Position numbers and translations under genes: made by a program
Origin: Agrococcus sp. SGAir0287
GTDB lineage: Bacteria; Actinomycetota; Actinomycetes; Actinomycetales; Microbacteriaceae
Assembly (NCBI RefSeq): GCF_005484985.1
Contig: NZ_CP027942.1
Location: 2,666,001 to 2,730,000 of the forward strand
Direction: 5' to 3'
DNA length: 64,000 bases
In this document: positions 24,875-31,966 of the stretch, one piece after another
Layout of the letters: each line of letters begins with the position of its first letter
How positions within the stretch are numbered: position 1 is the stretch's first letter
The notes under the pieces: generated by a model
Databases searched by the model: none
The model's input: only the letters and a program-made list of their open reading frames with translations
Told to the model about the DNA's origin: nothing

Positions 24875-25788
24875 GCGACGAGACGATGCGCATCGGCTTC
24901 GTCGGCCTCGGCAACATGGGCGGGCGCATGGCCCGCTGCATCACGGGCGCCGGGGATGCGCTGCTCGGCTTCGACCCGCGCGAGGCCGCGATCGGCGAGG
25001 CTGGCGCGGCGCCCGCCGCGAGCGCCGCCGACGTCGTGGCCGGCAGCGACGTCGTGCTGCTGTCGCTGCCGGACTCGACGGTCGTCGAGGCGGTCGTGTA
25101 CGGCGACCCCGCCTTCCTCGCATCCGTGCGCGTGGGGCAGGTGATCGTCGACCTGTCGACCGCGGCACCCGAGTCCACCCGGCGCATCGCCGCGGACCTC
25201 GCCGAGCGCGGCGCCGTCTACCTCGACGCCGGCATCTCCGGCGGGGCCGCCGCCGCCGAGGTCGGCGCGCTCACGCTCATGGTCGGCGGCGACGCCGACG
25301 CGCTCGAGCGCGTGCGGCCCGTGCTCGGGCGCTTCTCGAAGCAGGTCTTCCACTGCGGCGCCTCCGGCGCCGGGCACACCGTGAAGCTGCTCAACAACTT
25401 CCTCAACGCCATCGCGCTGTCCGCGACCGCCGAGGTGATGGTCGCGGCGAGGAAGGCGGATCTCGACCTCGCGACGGTGCTCGACGTGCTCAACGCCTCG
25501 TCGGGCGTCAACTTCGCGACGATCAACCGCTTCCCGCGCATCATCCAGGGCGACTACCTCGAGGGCGGGCTCACGAACACGCTCATGCTCAAGGACGTCA
25601 CGCTCTACCTCGAGCTGCTCGGATCGCTCGGCGTGCCGAGCCTCAACGGCGCCGGCCCCGTCGCATCCTTCGGGCTCGCGCGGCAGCTCGGCTACGCCGA
25701 CCGCATCTCGAACACCGTCGTCGATGCGATCGGCGACATCGCAGGCGGCGTCCGCCTGCACGCATCCACCGAGGAGGCCCAGGCATGA
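24871..25788 (+). CDS. NAD(P)-binding beta-hydroxyacid dehydrogenase 1
   Basis: A 305-residue enzyme of the 3-hydroxyisobutyrate dehydrogenase/tartronate-semialdehyde reductase family. GFVGLGNMGGRMA is the dinucleotide loop, LDAGISGGAAAAEVGALTLMVGG the substrate-binding region, and GHTVKLLNNFLNA carries the catalytic lysine (K in HTVKLLNN). Typical length. It overlaps the SDR stop by ATGA and the cupin start by ATGA. A second family member lies three genes later (26619), so each probably acts on a different step or enantiomer. Confidence 0.9.
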   Translation: MSDETMRIGFVGLGNMGGRMARCITGAGDALLGFDPREAAIGEAGAAPAASAADVVAGSDVVLLSLPDSTVVEAVVYGDPAFLASVRVGQVIVDLSTAAPESTRRIAADLAERGAVYLDAGISGGAAAAEVGALTLMVGGDADALERVRPVLGRFSKQVFHCGASGAGHTVKLLNNFLNAIALSATAEVMVAARKADLDLATVLDVLNASSGVNFATINRFPRIIQGDYLEGGLTNTLMLKDVTLYLELLGSLGVPSLNGAGPVASFGLARQLGYADRISNTVVDAIGDIAGGVRLHASTEEAQA

Positions 25789-26198
25789 GGATCACGCATC
25801 CGCGCGACTACGACGGCACCGCCGGCAAGCCCGGCTCGCAGTTCACCGGCGACGTCCACCCGTACGTGACGATGGCGCAGACCGACGGCGTGACGATCAA
25901 CACCGTCGACTTCACGCCCGGCGCCCGCACCTACTGGCACCACCACGAGCACGGGCAGATCCTGCAGGTGCTCGCTGGTCGCGGGCTCGTGTGCGCGAAC
26001 GGCGAGGTGCACGTGCTGCGCGTCGGCGACACCGTGTGGTGCCCGCCGGGCGAGCGGCACTGGCACGGCGCCGCCCCCGACTCGTTCATGGTCCACACCG
26101 CGATCTCCCTCGGGCAGACCGTGTGGGCGGAGCCCGTGGGCGACGACGAGTACGCGCAGCAGCCGATCGATGGAGAGGACCGGGCCGATGTTCGCTGA
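25785..26198 (+). CDS. Small cupin-domain protein
   Basis: A 137-residue single cupin. Motif 1 is YWHHHEHGQILQVLAGRG (metal ligands His-His-Gln-like), motif 2 is GDTVWCPPGERHWHGAA with the last histidine. The fold could bind Fe, Mn or Zn; whether it is an oxygenase, isomerase or sensor cannot be told. Similar short cupins accompany carboxymuconolactone-decarboxylase-family genes in catabolic operons, as here. Overlaps both neighbours (ATGA upstream, 11 nt downstream). Confidence 0.88.
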   Translation: MRITHPRDYDGTAGKPGSQFTGDVHPYVTMAQTDGVTINTVDFTPGARTYWHHHEHGQILQVLAGRGLVCANGEVHVLRVGDTVWCPPGERHWHGAAPDSFMVHTAISLGQTVWAEPVGDDEYAQQPIDGEDRADVR

Positions 26199-26622
26199 GG
26201 GAAGCCACCTGGAGACCTACGAGGAGGGCCTCGCCATCCGCAAGGAGGTGCTCGGCGCCGAGCACGTCGAGCGGTCGATGGCGAAGGTCAGCCCCTTCTC
26301 GCGCCCCGTCCAGGACTACGTCACGGAGTTCTGCTGGGGCGGCATCTGGTCGCGCGACGGCCTCGACCGCGCCGAGCGGAGCCTCGTGAACCTCGGCATC
26401 CTCGTCGCGCTGAATCGCAGCCACGAGCTCGCGGTGCACGTGCGCGGCGCCGTGCGCAACGGCATCTCGATGCGGCAGATCCAGGAGGTGCTGCTGCAGG
26501 CGGGCATGTACGCGGGCGCCCCCGCCGCGCTCGAGGCGTTCCGCATCGCCGAGCGCGTGCTGCGCGAGGAGCTCGGCGACGAGGCCGTCGACGCCTACGA
26601 CGCTCGGGCGGCGCAGCCGTGA
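26188..26622 (+). CDS. Carboxymuconolactone decarboxylase family protein (PcaC-like)
   Basis: A 144-residue CMD protein very close to PcaC in layout: EFCWGGIWSRDGLD, RSLVNLGILVALNRSHELAVHVRGAVRNG, IQEVLLQAGMYAGAPAALEAFR. PcaC removes CO2 from gamma-carboxymuconolactone, but no pcaB or pcaD lies here, so the substrate is probably another beta-oxo or lactone acid. Cys in EFCW and the HVRG histidine replace a CxxC redox motif, as in true decarboxylases. ATG 26188 (GGAGAGG about 10 nt upstream) is chosen over ATG 26170. Confidence 0.87.
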   Translation: MFAEGSHLETYEEGLAIRKEVLGAEHVERSMAKVSPFSRPVQDYVTEFCWGGIWSRDGLDRAERSLVNLGILVALNRSHELAVHVRGAVRNGISMRQIQEVLLQAGMYAGAPAALEAFRIAERVLREELGDEAVDAYDARAAQP

Positions 26623-27512
26623 GCCACGTCGCGCTCGTCGGCCTCGGCAACATGGGCACGCCCATGTCGCGGCGCCTCGTCGGCGCCGGCAGCCGCGTTC
26701 GCGGCTTCGACCTCGCCGAGGCGGCGCGCGAGCGGCTGCGCGACGTCGGCGGCGAGCCCGCCGCGACCGCCGCCGAGGCCGCTGCCGGAGCGACCGCCAT
26801 CATCCTCATGCTGCCGAGCTCGGCCGTCGTCGAGTCGGTCTTCGACGAGCTGCTCGCGGCGGATGCGATCGGCGCGCAGACCCTCGTGGTCGACATGTCG
26901 TCGTCCGAGCCGACGCGCACGCAGGCGCTCGCCGAGCGGCTCGCGGACCGCGGCATCGCGTTCGCGGATGCCCCCGTCTCCGGCGGCGTCCGCGGGGCCG
27001 AGCGGGGCACGCTCACGATCATGCTCGGCGCACGGGATGCGGATCGCGAGCGCGCGCACGCGCTGCTCGCACCGCTCGGCCGCGTCGTCGACTGCGGCCC
27101 CGTCGGCGCCGGCCACGCGCTCAAGGCCCTCAACAACCTGCTCTCCGCGACGCACCTGTGGGCCACGAGCGAGGCCATGCACGCCGGCATGCGCTTCGGC
27201 CTCGACCCCGAGGTCATGCTGGCGGTCTTCAACGGCTCGAGCGGCCGATCGGGCTCCACCGAGGGCAAGTGGCCAAGCTTCGTGCTGCCCGGCACGTACG
27301 ACTCGGGCTTCGGGCTGCGCCTCATGCTGAAGGACATGCGCATCGCGACGGGGCTGGCCGAGCAGGTCGGTCTGCCGTCCCGCCTCGGCGCGGATGCCGT
27401 CGAGCTGTGGGCGGAGGCCGCCGATGCCCTGCCGGCCGACGCCGACCACACGCGCGTGGCGGAGTGGGTCGCGAGCCGTCGCGAGGCGCTGGCGGAGGTG
27501 CGCGATGAGTAG
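26619..27512 (+). CDS. NAD(P)-binding beta-hydroxyacid dehydrogenase 2
   Basis: A 297-residue 3-hydroxyisobutyrate-dehydrogenase-family enzyme. Dinucleotide loop ALVGLGNMGTPMS, substrate motif FADAPVSGGVRGAERGTLTIMLG, catalytic lysine in GHALKALNNLLSA. Sequence differs substantially from the operon's other member, so it is an older paralogue rather than a recent duplicate. The GTG start overlaps the previous stop (GTGA). Its stop lies inside the start of the GntR gene (8-nt overlap). Confidence 0.9.
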   Translation: MSHVALVGLGNMGTPMSRRLVGAGSRVRGFDLAEAARERLRDVGGEPAATAAEAAAGATAIILMLPSSAVVESVFDELLAADAIGAQTLVVDMSSSEPTRTQALAERLADRGIAFADAPVSGGVRGAERGTLTIMLGARDADRERAHALLAPLGRVVDCGPVGAGHALKALNNLLSATHLWATSEAMHAGMRFGLDPEVMLAVFNGSSGRSGSTEGKWPSFVLPGTYDSGFGLRLMLKDMRIATGLAEQVGLPSRLGADAVELWAEAADALPADADHTRVAEWVASRREALAEVRDE

Positions 27513-28218
27513 CATCCCTGGTGTGACCGAGACGGCAGCGCAGCGCTGGGCGGCAGCCCCGGTGGGGCGCGTCGCGGCACCCGTCAAGGAACAGGTCGTG
27601 ACCGCCATCCGCGACGCGATCCTCGACTTCCAGCTGCGGCCGGGCGACCGCCTCGTCGAGCGCGAGATCATCGAGTCGATGGAGGTCTCCCGCGCCACCG
27701 TGCGCGAGGCGATCAGCGTGCTCGCCTCCGAGGGGCTCGTCACGATCGTGCCGCAGAAGGGCGCGCACGTGACGTCGCCCTCGCTCGAGGACGCCGAGGA
27801 CCTCTACGAGGTGCGCGCGTCGCTCGAGTCGCTCGTCGTGCGCCGCTTCATCGACCGCGCGAACGACGTCGAGGTCGCGCAGCTCGTCGCGACCGTCGAC
27901 CGCATGGCGGAGCGGCTCGACGAGCCGCCGACGATCGTCGACTTCCTGAAGGCGAAGGACGCGTTCTACGACGTGCTGCTCGCCGGCGCCCGCTCGGCGT
28001 CGCTCACGCAGCTGCTCGGCTCCATCCAGGCGCGCGTGCGCCTGCTGCGGGTCACGTCGCTCTCGACGGCCGACCGCCTCCCGCACGTCGTGCACGAGAT
28101 GCGCGAGATCGTCGAGGCCATCGAGGCCCGCAACCCCGACCGTGCCGCGCGCCTCATGGCCGAGCACATCCACATGGCGTCGCGGCTCGCGCTGCGCGCC
28201 CTGCGCGACCAGGCCTGA
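27505..28218 (+). CDS. GntR family regulator, FCD type
   Basis: A 237-residue repressor. The winged helix (about 25-90) shows KEQVVTAIRDAILDFQLRPGDRL, recognition helix VSRATVREAISVLASEGLV and wing VPQKGAHV. The C-terminal FCD domain (95-225) has EVRASLESLVVRR and the paired histidines AEHI.HMA used to hold a metal plus a carboxylate ligand. It sits inside the operon and likely controls it, and the divergent transporter, through the TTGTCnGACAA-like boxes at 21534 and 21640. GGAGG lies 8 nt before the ATG. Confidence 0.92.
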   Translation: MSSIPGVTETAAQRWAAAPVGRVAAPVKEQVVTAIRDAILDFQLRPGDRLVEREIIESMEVSRATVREAISVLASEGLVTIVPQKGAHVTSPSLEDAEDLYEVRASLESLVVRRFIDRANDVEVAQLVATVDRMAERLDEPPTIVDFLKAKDAFYDVLLAGARSASLTQLLGSIQARVRLLRVTSLSTADRLPHVVHEMREIVEAIEARNPDRAARLMAEHIHMASRLALRALRDQA

Positions 28219-28301
28219 CCGAGCGCTCGCGCCGCGCGCGACTCGGCCACCTCGCCCCGACCCCGCACGCCCCGTCCGCACTCGTGGGCGGCGGCGGCAT
28301 C

Positions 28302-28337
28302 CATCCGCATCCGCATCCGCATCCGCATCCGCATCCG
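28302..28337. repeat. Hexamer repeat (CATCCG) x6
   Basis: Six perfect tandem copies of CATCCG lie between the GntR gene and the Shine-Dalgarno (AAGGAG, 28344-28349) of the next gene. Copy-number change would alter leader length by 6-nt steps. Repeat-length variation has not been shown. Confidence 0.85.
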
Positions 28338-28355
28338 CTCGCGAAGGAGCAGCAC

Positions 28356-29129
28356 ATGACCCTCACCCCCCGTCAGCAGCAGTCGAAGGACGCGTTCGTC
28401 GAGCAGCGCGGCGAGGGCGCCTGGAGCCCCCTGTGGGAGTCGATCGCGAGGATCGATCCCGAGTTCCTCGACGCCTACCGCGAGCTGTCCATGGTGCCGT
28501 GGCGCAAGACCCACCTCGACGCGAAGACGAAGGAGCTCATCTACATCGCCGTCGACGCGAACGCGACGCACATGTACCTGCCCGGCGTGCGCCAGCACAT
28601 CCAGGCCGCCTTCCGCCATGGCGCGACGGTGCAGGAGATCATGGAGGTCATCGAGTGCGCCTCGACCCTCGGCATCCACGCCATGAACATCGGCGTGCCG
28701 ATCCTCGTCGAGGTGCTCGAGGAGCAGGGCCTGCGCACCGGTCCCGCCCCGCTCGACGAGCGGCAGCAGGCGATGAAGGACGACTTCACCGCGACGCGCG
28801 GCTACTGGCACGCGTTCTGGGACGAGATCCTCGAGCTCGACCCCGAGCTGTTCGAGGCGTACACCGCCTTCTCGTCGGTCCCGTGGCGCACGGGCACGCT
28901 CGAGCCGAAGGTCAAGGAGTTCGTCTACATCGCGTTCGACACGGCCGCGACGCACCTCTACAAGCCCGGCCTCAAGCTGCACATCGAGAACGCGATCGGC
29001 TACGGCGCGACCGTCGGCGAGATCCTCGAGGTCATGGAGATCGCGAGCGTCATCGGCATCCACGCCGCGACAACCGCCGTGCCGATCCTCGTCGAGGAGG
29101 CCGAGCGCGCCGGCGTGCCGCTGCCGTGA
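28356..29129 (+). CDS. Two-domain carboxymuconolactone decarboxylase family protein
   Basis: A 257-residue protein made of two CMD domains in tandem (about 20-115 and 155-250). Each has a matching core: KTKELIYIAVDANATHMYLPG...HIQAAFRHGATVQEIMEV and KVKEFVYIAFDTAATHLYKPG...HIENAIGYGATVGEILEV. Lacks the CxxCxxxH thiol motif of AhpD, so a peroxidase role is unlikely. Function unknown; it may form a subunit or scaffold with the single-domain CMD protein earlier in the operon. ATG at 28356 has AAGGAG 7 nt upstream; an ATG at 28284 would put a HisPro repeat in the N-terminus. Confidence 0.85.
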   Translation: MTLTPRQQQSKDAFVEQRGEGAWSPLWESIARIDPEFLDAYRELSMVPWRKTHLDAKTKELIYIAVDANATHMYLPGVRQHIQAAFRHGATVQEIMEVIECASTLGIHAMNIGVPILVEVLEEQGLRTGPAPLDERQQAMKDDFTATRGYWHAFWDEILELDPELFEAYTAFSSVPWRTGTLEPKVKEFVYIAFDTAATHLYKPGLKLHIENAIGYGATVGEILEVMEIASVIGIHAATTAVPILVEEAERAGVPLP

Positions 29130-30115
29130 CGACGCTGACGGCGTCGGGCGCGCGCACGCTCGCGGTGCGCGCGCTCGTCGGCCTCGGCTACCCGAGCGCC
29201 GACGCCGCGACCATCGCGGCGCACCTCATGGACTGCGAGCTGCGCGGGCTGGGGATGAGCGGGCTCGCGCGCATCGTGAGCATCGCCGACCGGCTCGGCG
29301 CGGCAGGACCGGCCCCCGAGCCCTCCTCGATCGTCCGGACGTCGCCGACGTCGTCGCGCATCGACGGGCGCGATCGCATCGGCTACCTCGTCGCCGACGA
29401 GGCCACGACCGCGGCGATCGACCACGCGCGCTCGGCGGGCATCGGGCTCGTCGGAGCGCACGGCACCTGGTACACCGGCATGCTGAGCGTCTACGCCGAG
29501 CGCATCGTCGCGGAGGGGCTCGTGACGATGCTCGCCTCGAGCGCGACGCCGTGGGTCGCGCCCCACGGCGGCACGCAGGCGCGCGTCGGCACGAACCCGA
29601 TCTGCTTCGCCTTCCCCTCCCACGGCGATCCGTTCGTGTGGGACATCGGCACATCGGCGATCATCCACGCCGAGGTCGTGCTCGCGCAGCGGCTCGGCCT
29701 GCCGCTGCCGGACGGCGTCGCGTTCGACGCCTCCGGCCGCCCGACGACGTCGCCCGTCGAGGCGCTCGCGGGCGCGTTCGCCTCGTGGGGCGGGCATCGT
29801 GGCAGCGGGCTCGCCATGTCCGTGCAGCTGCTCGGGGCGCTCGCGGGCGCGCCGGTCGCGCCGGGCGAGCTGCGCGACTTCGGCATGCTGGTGCTCGCGA
29901 TCGATCCCGAGCTGCTCGGCGGTCGCGACGCGCTGCGCGCGAGCGTCGCCGAGCTGCAGGCGTCGCTGCAGACGACGGCGCCGCTCGACTCGGCGCATCC
30001 CGTGCGCGCTCCCTTCGCGCGGTCGGTCGCCGAGCGCCGTCGCCGCCTCGCCGAGGATGCGATCGAGGTGCCGGATGCGGTCGTGGCCGCGGTGCGGGCG
30101 ATCGCCGACCGCTGA
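29126..30115 (+). CDS. Ldh family (malate/L-lactate-type) oxidoreductase
   Basis: A 329-residue member of the 'type 2' malate/lactate/sulfolactate dehydrogenase fold, unrelated to classical LDH. Markers: HLMDCELRGLGMSGLARI near the N-terminus (ELRGHxSHG-like, but with the second His replaced by Met-Ser), GGTQARVGTNPICFAFP, WDIGTSAII and GRPTTSP...GGHRGSGLAMSV. It would interconvert a 2-hydroxyacid and 2-oxoacid with NAD(P). The GTG start overlaps the CMD stop (GTGA). Last gene of the operon; a repeat array follows. The lost histidine may shift substrate choice or activity. Confidence 0.87.
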   Translation: MTTLTASGARTLAVRALVGLGYPSADAATIAAHLMDCELRGLGMSGLARIVSIADRLGAAGPAPEPSSIVRTSPTSSRIDGRDRIGYLVADEATTAAIDHARSAGIGLVGAHGTWYTGMLSVYAERIVAEGLVTMLASSATPWVAPHGGTQARVGTNPICFAFPSHGDPFVWDIGTSAIIHAEVVLAQRLGLPLPDGVAFDASGRPTTSPVEALAGAFASWGGHRGSGLAMSVQLLGALAGAPVAPGELRDFGMLVLAIDPELLGGRDALRASVAELQASLQTTAPLDSAHPVRAPFARSVAERRRRLAEDAIEVPDAVVAAVRAIADR

Positions 30116-30142
30116 CCGGCGACCTCGCCGCCGCGAGGCGAC

Positions 30143-30355
30143 GGACTGGCCACGAAGGGTCCGGACTGGCCACGAAGGGTCCGCACTGGCCACGGAGGGT
30201 CCGCACTGGCCACGAAGGGTCCGCACTGGCCACGAAGGGTCCGCGCTGGCCACGAAGGGTCCGCGCTGGCCACGAAGGGTCCGCACTGGCCACGAAGGGT
30301 CCGGACTGGCCACGAAGGGCAGGACGATGGCCACGAAGGGTCGCCCTTCGTGGCC
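30143..30355. repeat. 20-bp tandem repeat array A1 ending in a hairpin
   Basis: Nine uninterrupted 20-bp units (30143-30322) of ACTGGCCACGAAGGGTCCG type, with only 0-2 changes each. A tenth copy at 30329-30340 faces an inverted copy at 30344-30355 over a TCG loop, making a 12-bp hairpin. No spacers, so not CRISPR. It lies between the stops of two convergent genes. Confidence 0.9.
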
Positions 30356-30450
30356 GATCCTCACCACAGGCGGCCACCGTCCGACCCTTCCTGGCCACCG
30401 TGCGAGGCCCCGCGGACCGCTGACCGCTGCCCCGTCGCTGCGCAGCGGCC
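30356..30450. repeat. Degenerate inverted copies between arrays A1 and A2
   Basis: Several weakened CCCTTCxTGGCC copies on the opposite orientation, e.g. near 30384-30403. No coding potential was recognised. Confidence 0.6.
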
Positions 30451-30660
30451 GACTGGCCACGAAGGGTGCGGACTGGCCACGAAGGGTGCGGACTGGCCAC
30501 GAACGGTCCGGACTGGCCGCGGAGGGTGCGGACTGGCCACGAACGGCGGAGCAGTGGCCACGAAGGGTCGCCCTTCGTGGCCACTGCTCACCACACGTGG
30601 CCAGCGTTCGACCGTTCGTGGCCGATCAAGACCGTTCGTGGCCAGTCTCGACCGACGATG
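30451..30660. repeat. 20-bp tandem array A2 with 19-bp perfect hairpin and inverted copies
   Basis: Five 20-bp units (30451-30550) of the A1 type are followed by a perfect 19-bp stem (30549-30567 with 30571-30589) around the loop TCG. Beyond it, inverted CGTTCGTGGCC copies run to about 30660. The head-to-head arrangement copies that of A1. Confidence 0.9.
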
Positions 30661-30677
30661 GCCGGTACTGCCGAGCC

Positions 30678-31916
30678 TCAGCCCTCGAACGTCTCCTGCG
30701 CGTCCGCCACCACCGCCGGATCGCGGAAGGCCGCGAGCGCCGTCGCCGCGAGCACGAGCGCACCGTCGGCGATCGCCGGCGTCGCCAGCGCCGTGTCGCC
30801 CGCCGCCGCCGCGAACTCGCGGGTGTGCGCCGCGACGCCCGGGGCGAGGCAGATCATGGGGTGGATCGACGGCACGACGTGGCTGACGTTGCCCATGTCG
30901 GTCGAGCCCGCGAGCGTCGGGTTCGGCTCGAGCTCGCGCCCGAGCACCGCGTACGCCGACTCGGCGACGTCGACGAGCGTGGCGTTCGAGCGCAGCGAGA
31001 AGTACGGCGGCGTGTTCTCGGCGATCTCGACCGTCGTGCCGGTCGCGAGCGCCGCCCCGTCGAAGCACGCCCGCACGCGCGGCACGACGTCCGAGAGCAG
31101 GTGGTCGCGATCCCCCGCCCGCACGAAGATCCGCAGGGAGGCGCGCTCGGGGATGATGTTCGGCGCCTGGCCGCCGTTCGTGATGATGGCGTGGATGCGC
31201 ACGTCGTCGGTCATCTGCTGCCGCAGGAGGCCGATGGCGGTGAGCGAGAGCGTCGCGCCGTCGAGCGCGTTGCGGCCGAGCTCGGGCGCGCCGGCCGCAT
31301 GCGCGGCCTTGCCGTGGAAGTCGACGTCGAGCGCGACGCGCGAGAGCGACGAGCCACGCACGGCGTCCGAGCCCGACGGGTGCACCATGATCGCGAGGTC
31401 GACGCCCTCGAGCACGCCGCCGTCGATCATCGGCACCTTGCCCGCCGCGCCCTCCTCGCCCGGGCTGCCGATCACGACGAGGTGCGCGGGCACGGGCGAG
31501 GCCTCGAGCGCGTCCTTCACGAGGATGCCGGCGCCGAGGCCGGCGGCGGCGATGACGTTGTGGCCGCACGCGTGCCCGATCTCCTCGAGCGCGTCGTACT
31601 CGCAGAAGATCGCGATCGTCGGGGCGTCGTCGCCGGCGCCGGGCGTCGACCAGCGGCCGACGAACGCGGTGTCGAGGCCCGCGAAGCCGCGGTCGACGGC
31701 GAAGCCCGCCAGCTCGAGCTCCGCGGTGAGGCGCGCAGCAGCGTGCACCTCGGTGAAGCGGATCTCGGGATGCGCGTGCAGGTCGGCGGCGACGTCGACG
31801 AGCGTCGCGAGCCGCGGCTCGAGCAGCGCGCGCAGCTCGGCGATCGTCGCGGGCATCGCGGCGACGCTCGCCTCGGTGGCGGGACGCACGGCCTCGGGCG
31901 CGGTAGTGATGGACAC
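30678..31916 (-). CDS. M20 family amidohydrolase
   Basis: A 412-residue di-metal peptidase-fold amidohydrolase. FCEYDALEEIGHACGHNVIAA bears the metal-binding aspartate and HxCGHN histidines, GSPGEEGAAGK the catalytic Glu-Glu, and DFHGKAAHAAG the dimerisation-domain histidine. It resembles AbgB and IAA-amino-acid hydrolases, which cleave amide bonds of N-acyl amino acids such as p-aminobenzoyl-glutamate. It follows an AbgT transporter gene by 50 nt, so import and cleavage of the same amide is likely. GTG 31916 has GAGGAGG 8 nt upstream. Confidence 0.92.
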   Translation of the reverse strand: MSITTAPEAVRPATEASVAAMPATIAELRALLEPRLATLVDVAADLHAHPEIRFTEVHAAARLTAELELAGFAVDRGFAGLDTAFVGRWSTPGAGDDAPTIAIFCEYDALEEIGHACGHNVIAAAGLGAGILVKDALEASPVPAHLVVIGSPGEEGAAGKVPMIDGGVLEGVDLAIMVHPSGSDAVRGSSLSRVALDVDFHGKAAHAAGAPELGRNALDGATLSLTAIGLLRQQMTDDVRIHAIITNGGQAPNIIPERASLRIFVRAGDRDHLLSDVVPRVRACFDGAALATGTTVEIAENTPPYFSLRSNATLVDVAESAYAVLGRELEPNPTLAGSTDMGNVSHVVPSIHPMICLAPGVAAHTREFAAAAGDTALATPAIADGALVLAATALAAFRDPAVVADAQETFEG

Positions 31917-31966
31917 GGGATGGACCTCCTCGGGGTCGGCGGGGACGATGGTGGGGGTGCGGGGCG

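Noticed and set aside
29000..30584. Repeat-protein frames (WPVRTLRGQ-type) across array A
   Set aside because: They arise from the 20-bp repeat on the minus strand, which is not a multiple of three; no start, ribosome site or conservation supports them.
30143..30660. Repeat array considered as a CRISPR array
   Set aside because: The 20-bp units abut one another with no spacers, and no cas genes are in the window.
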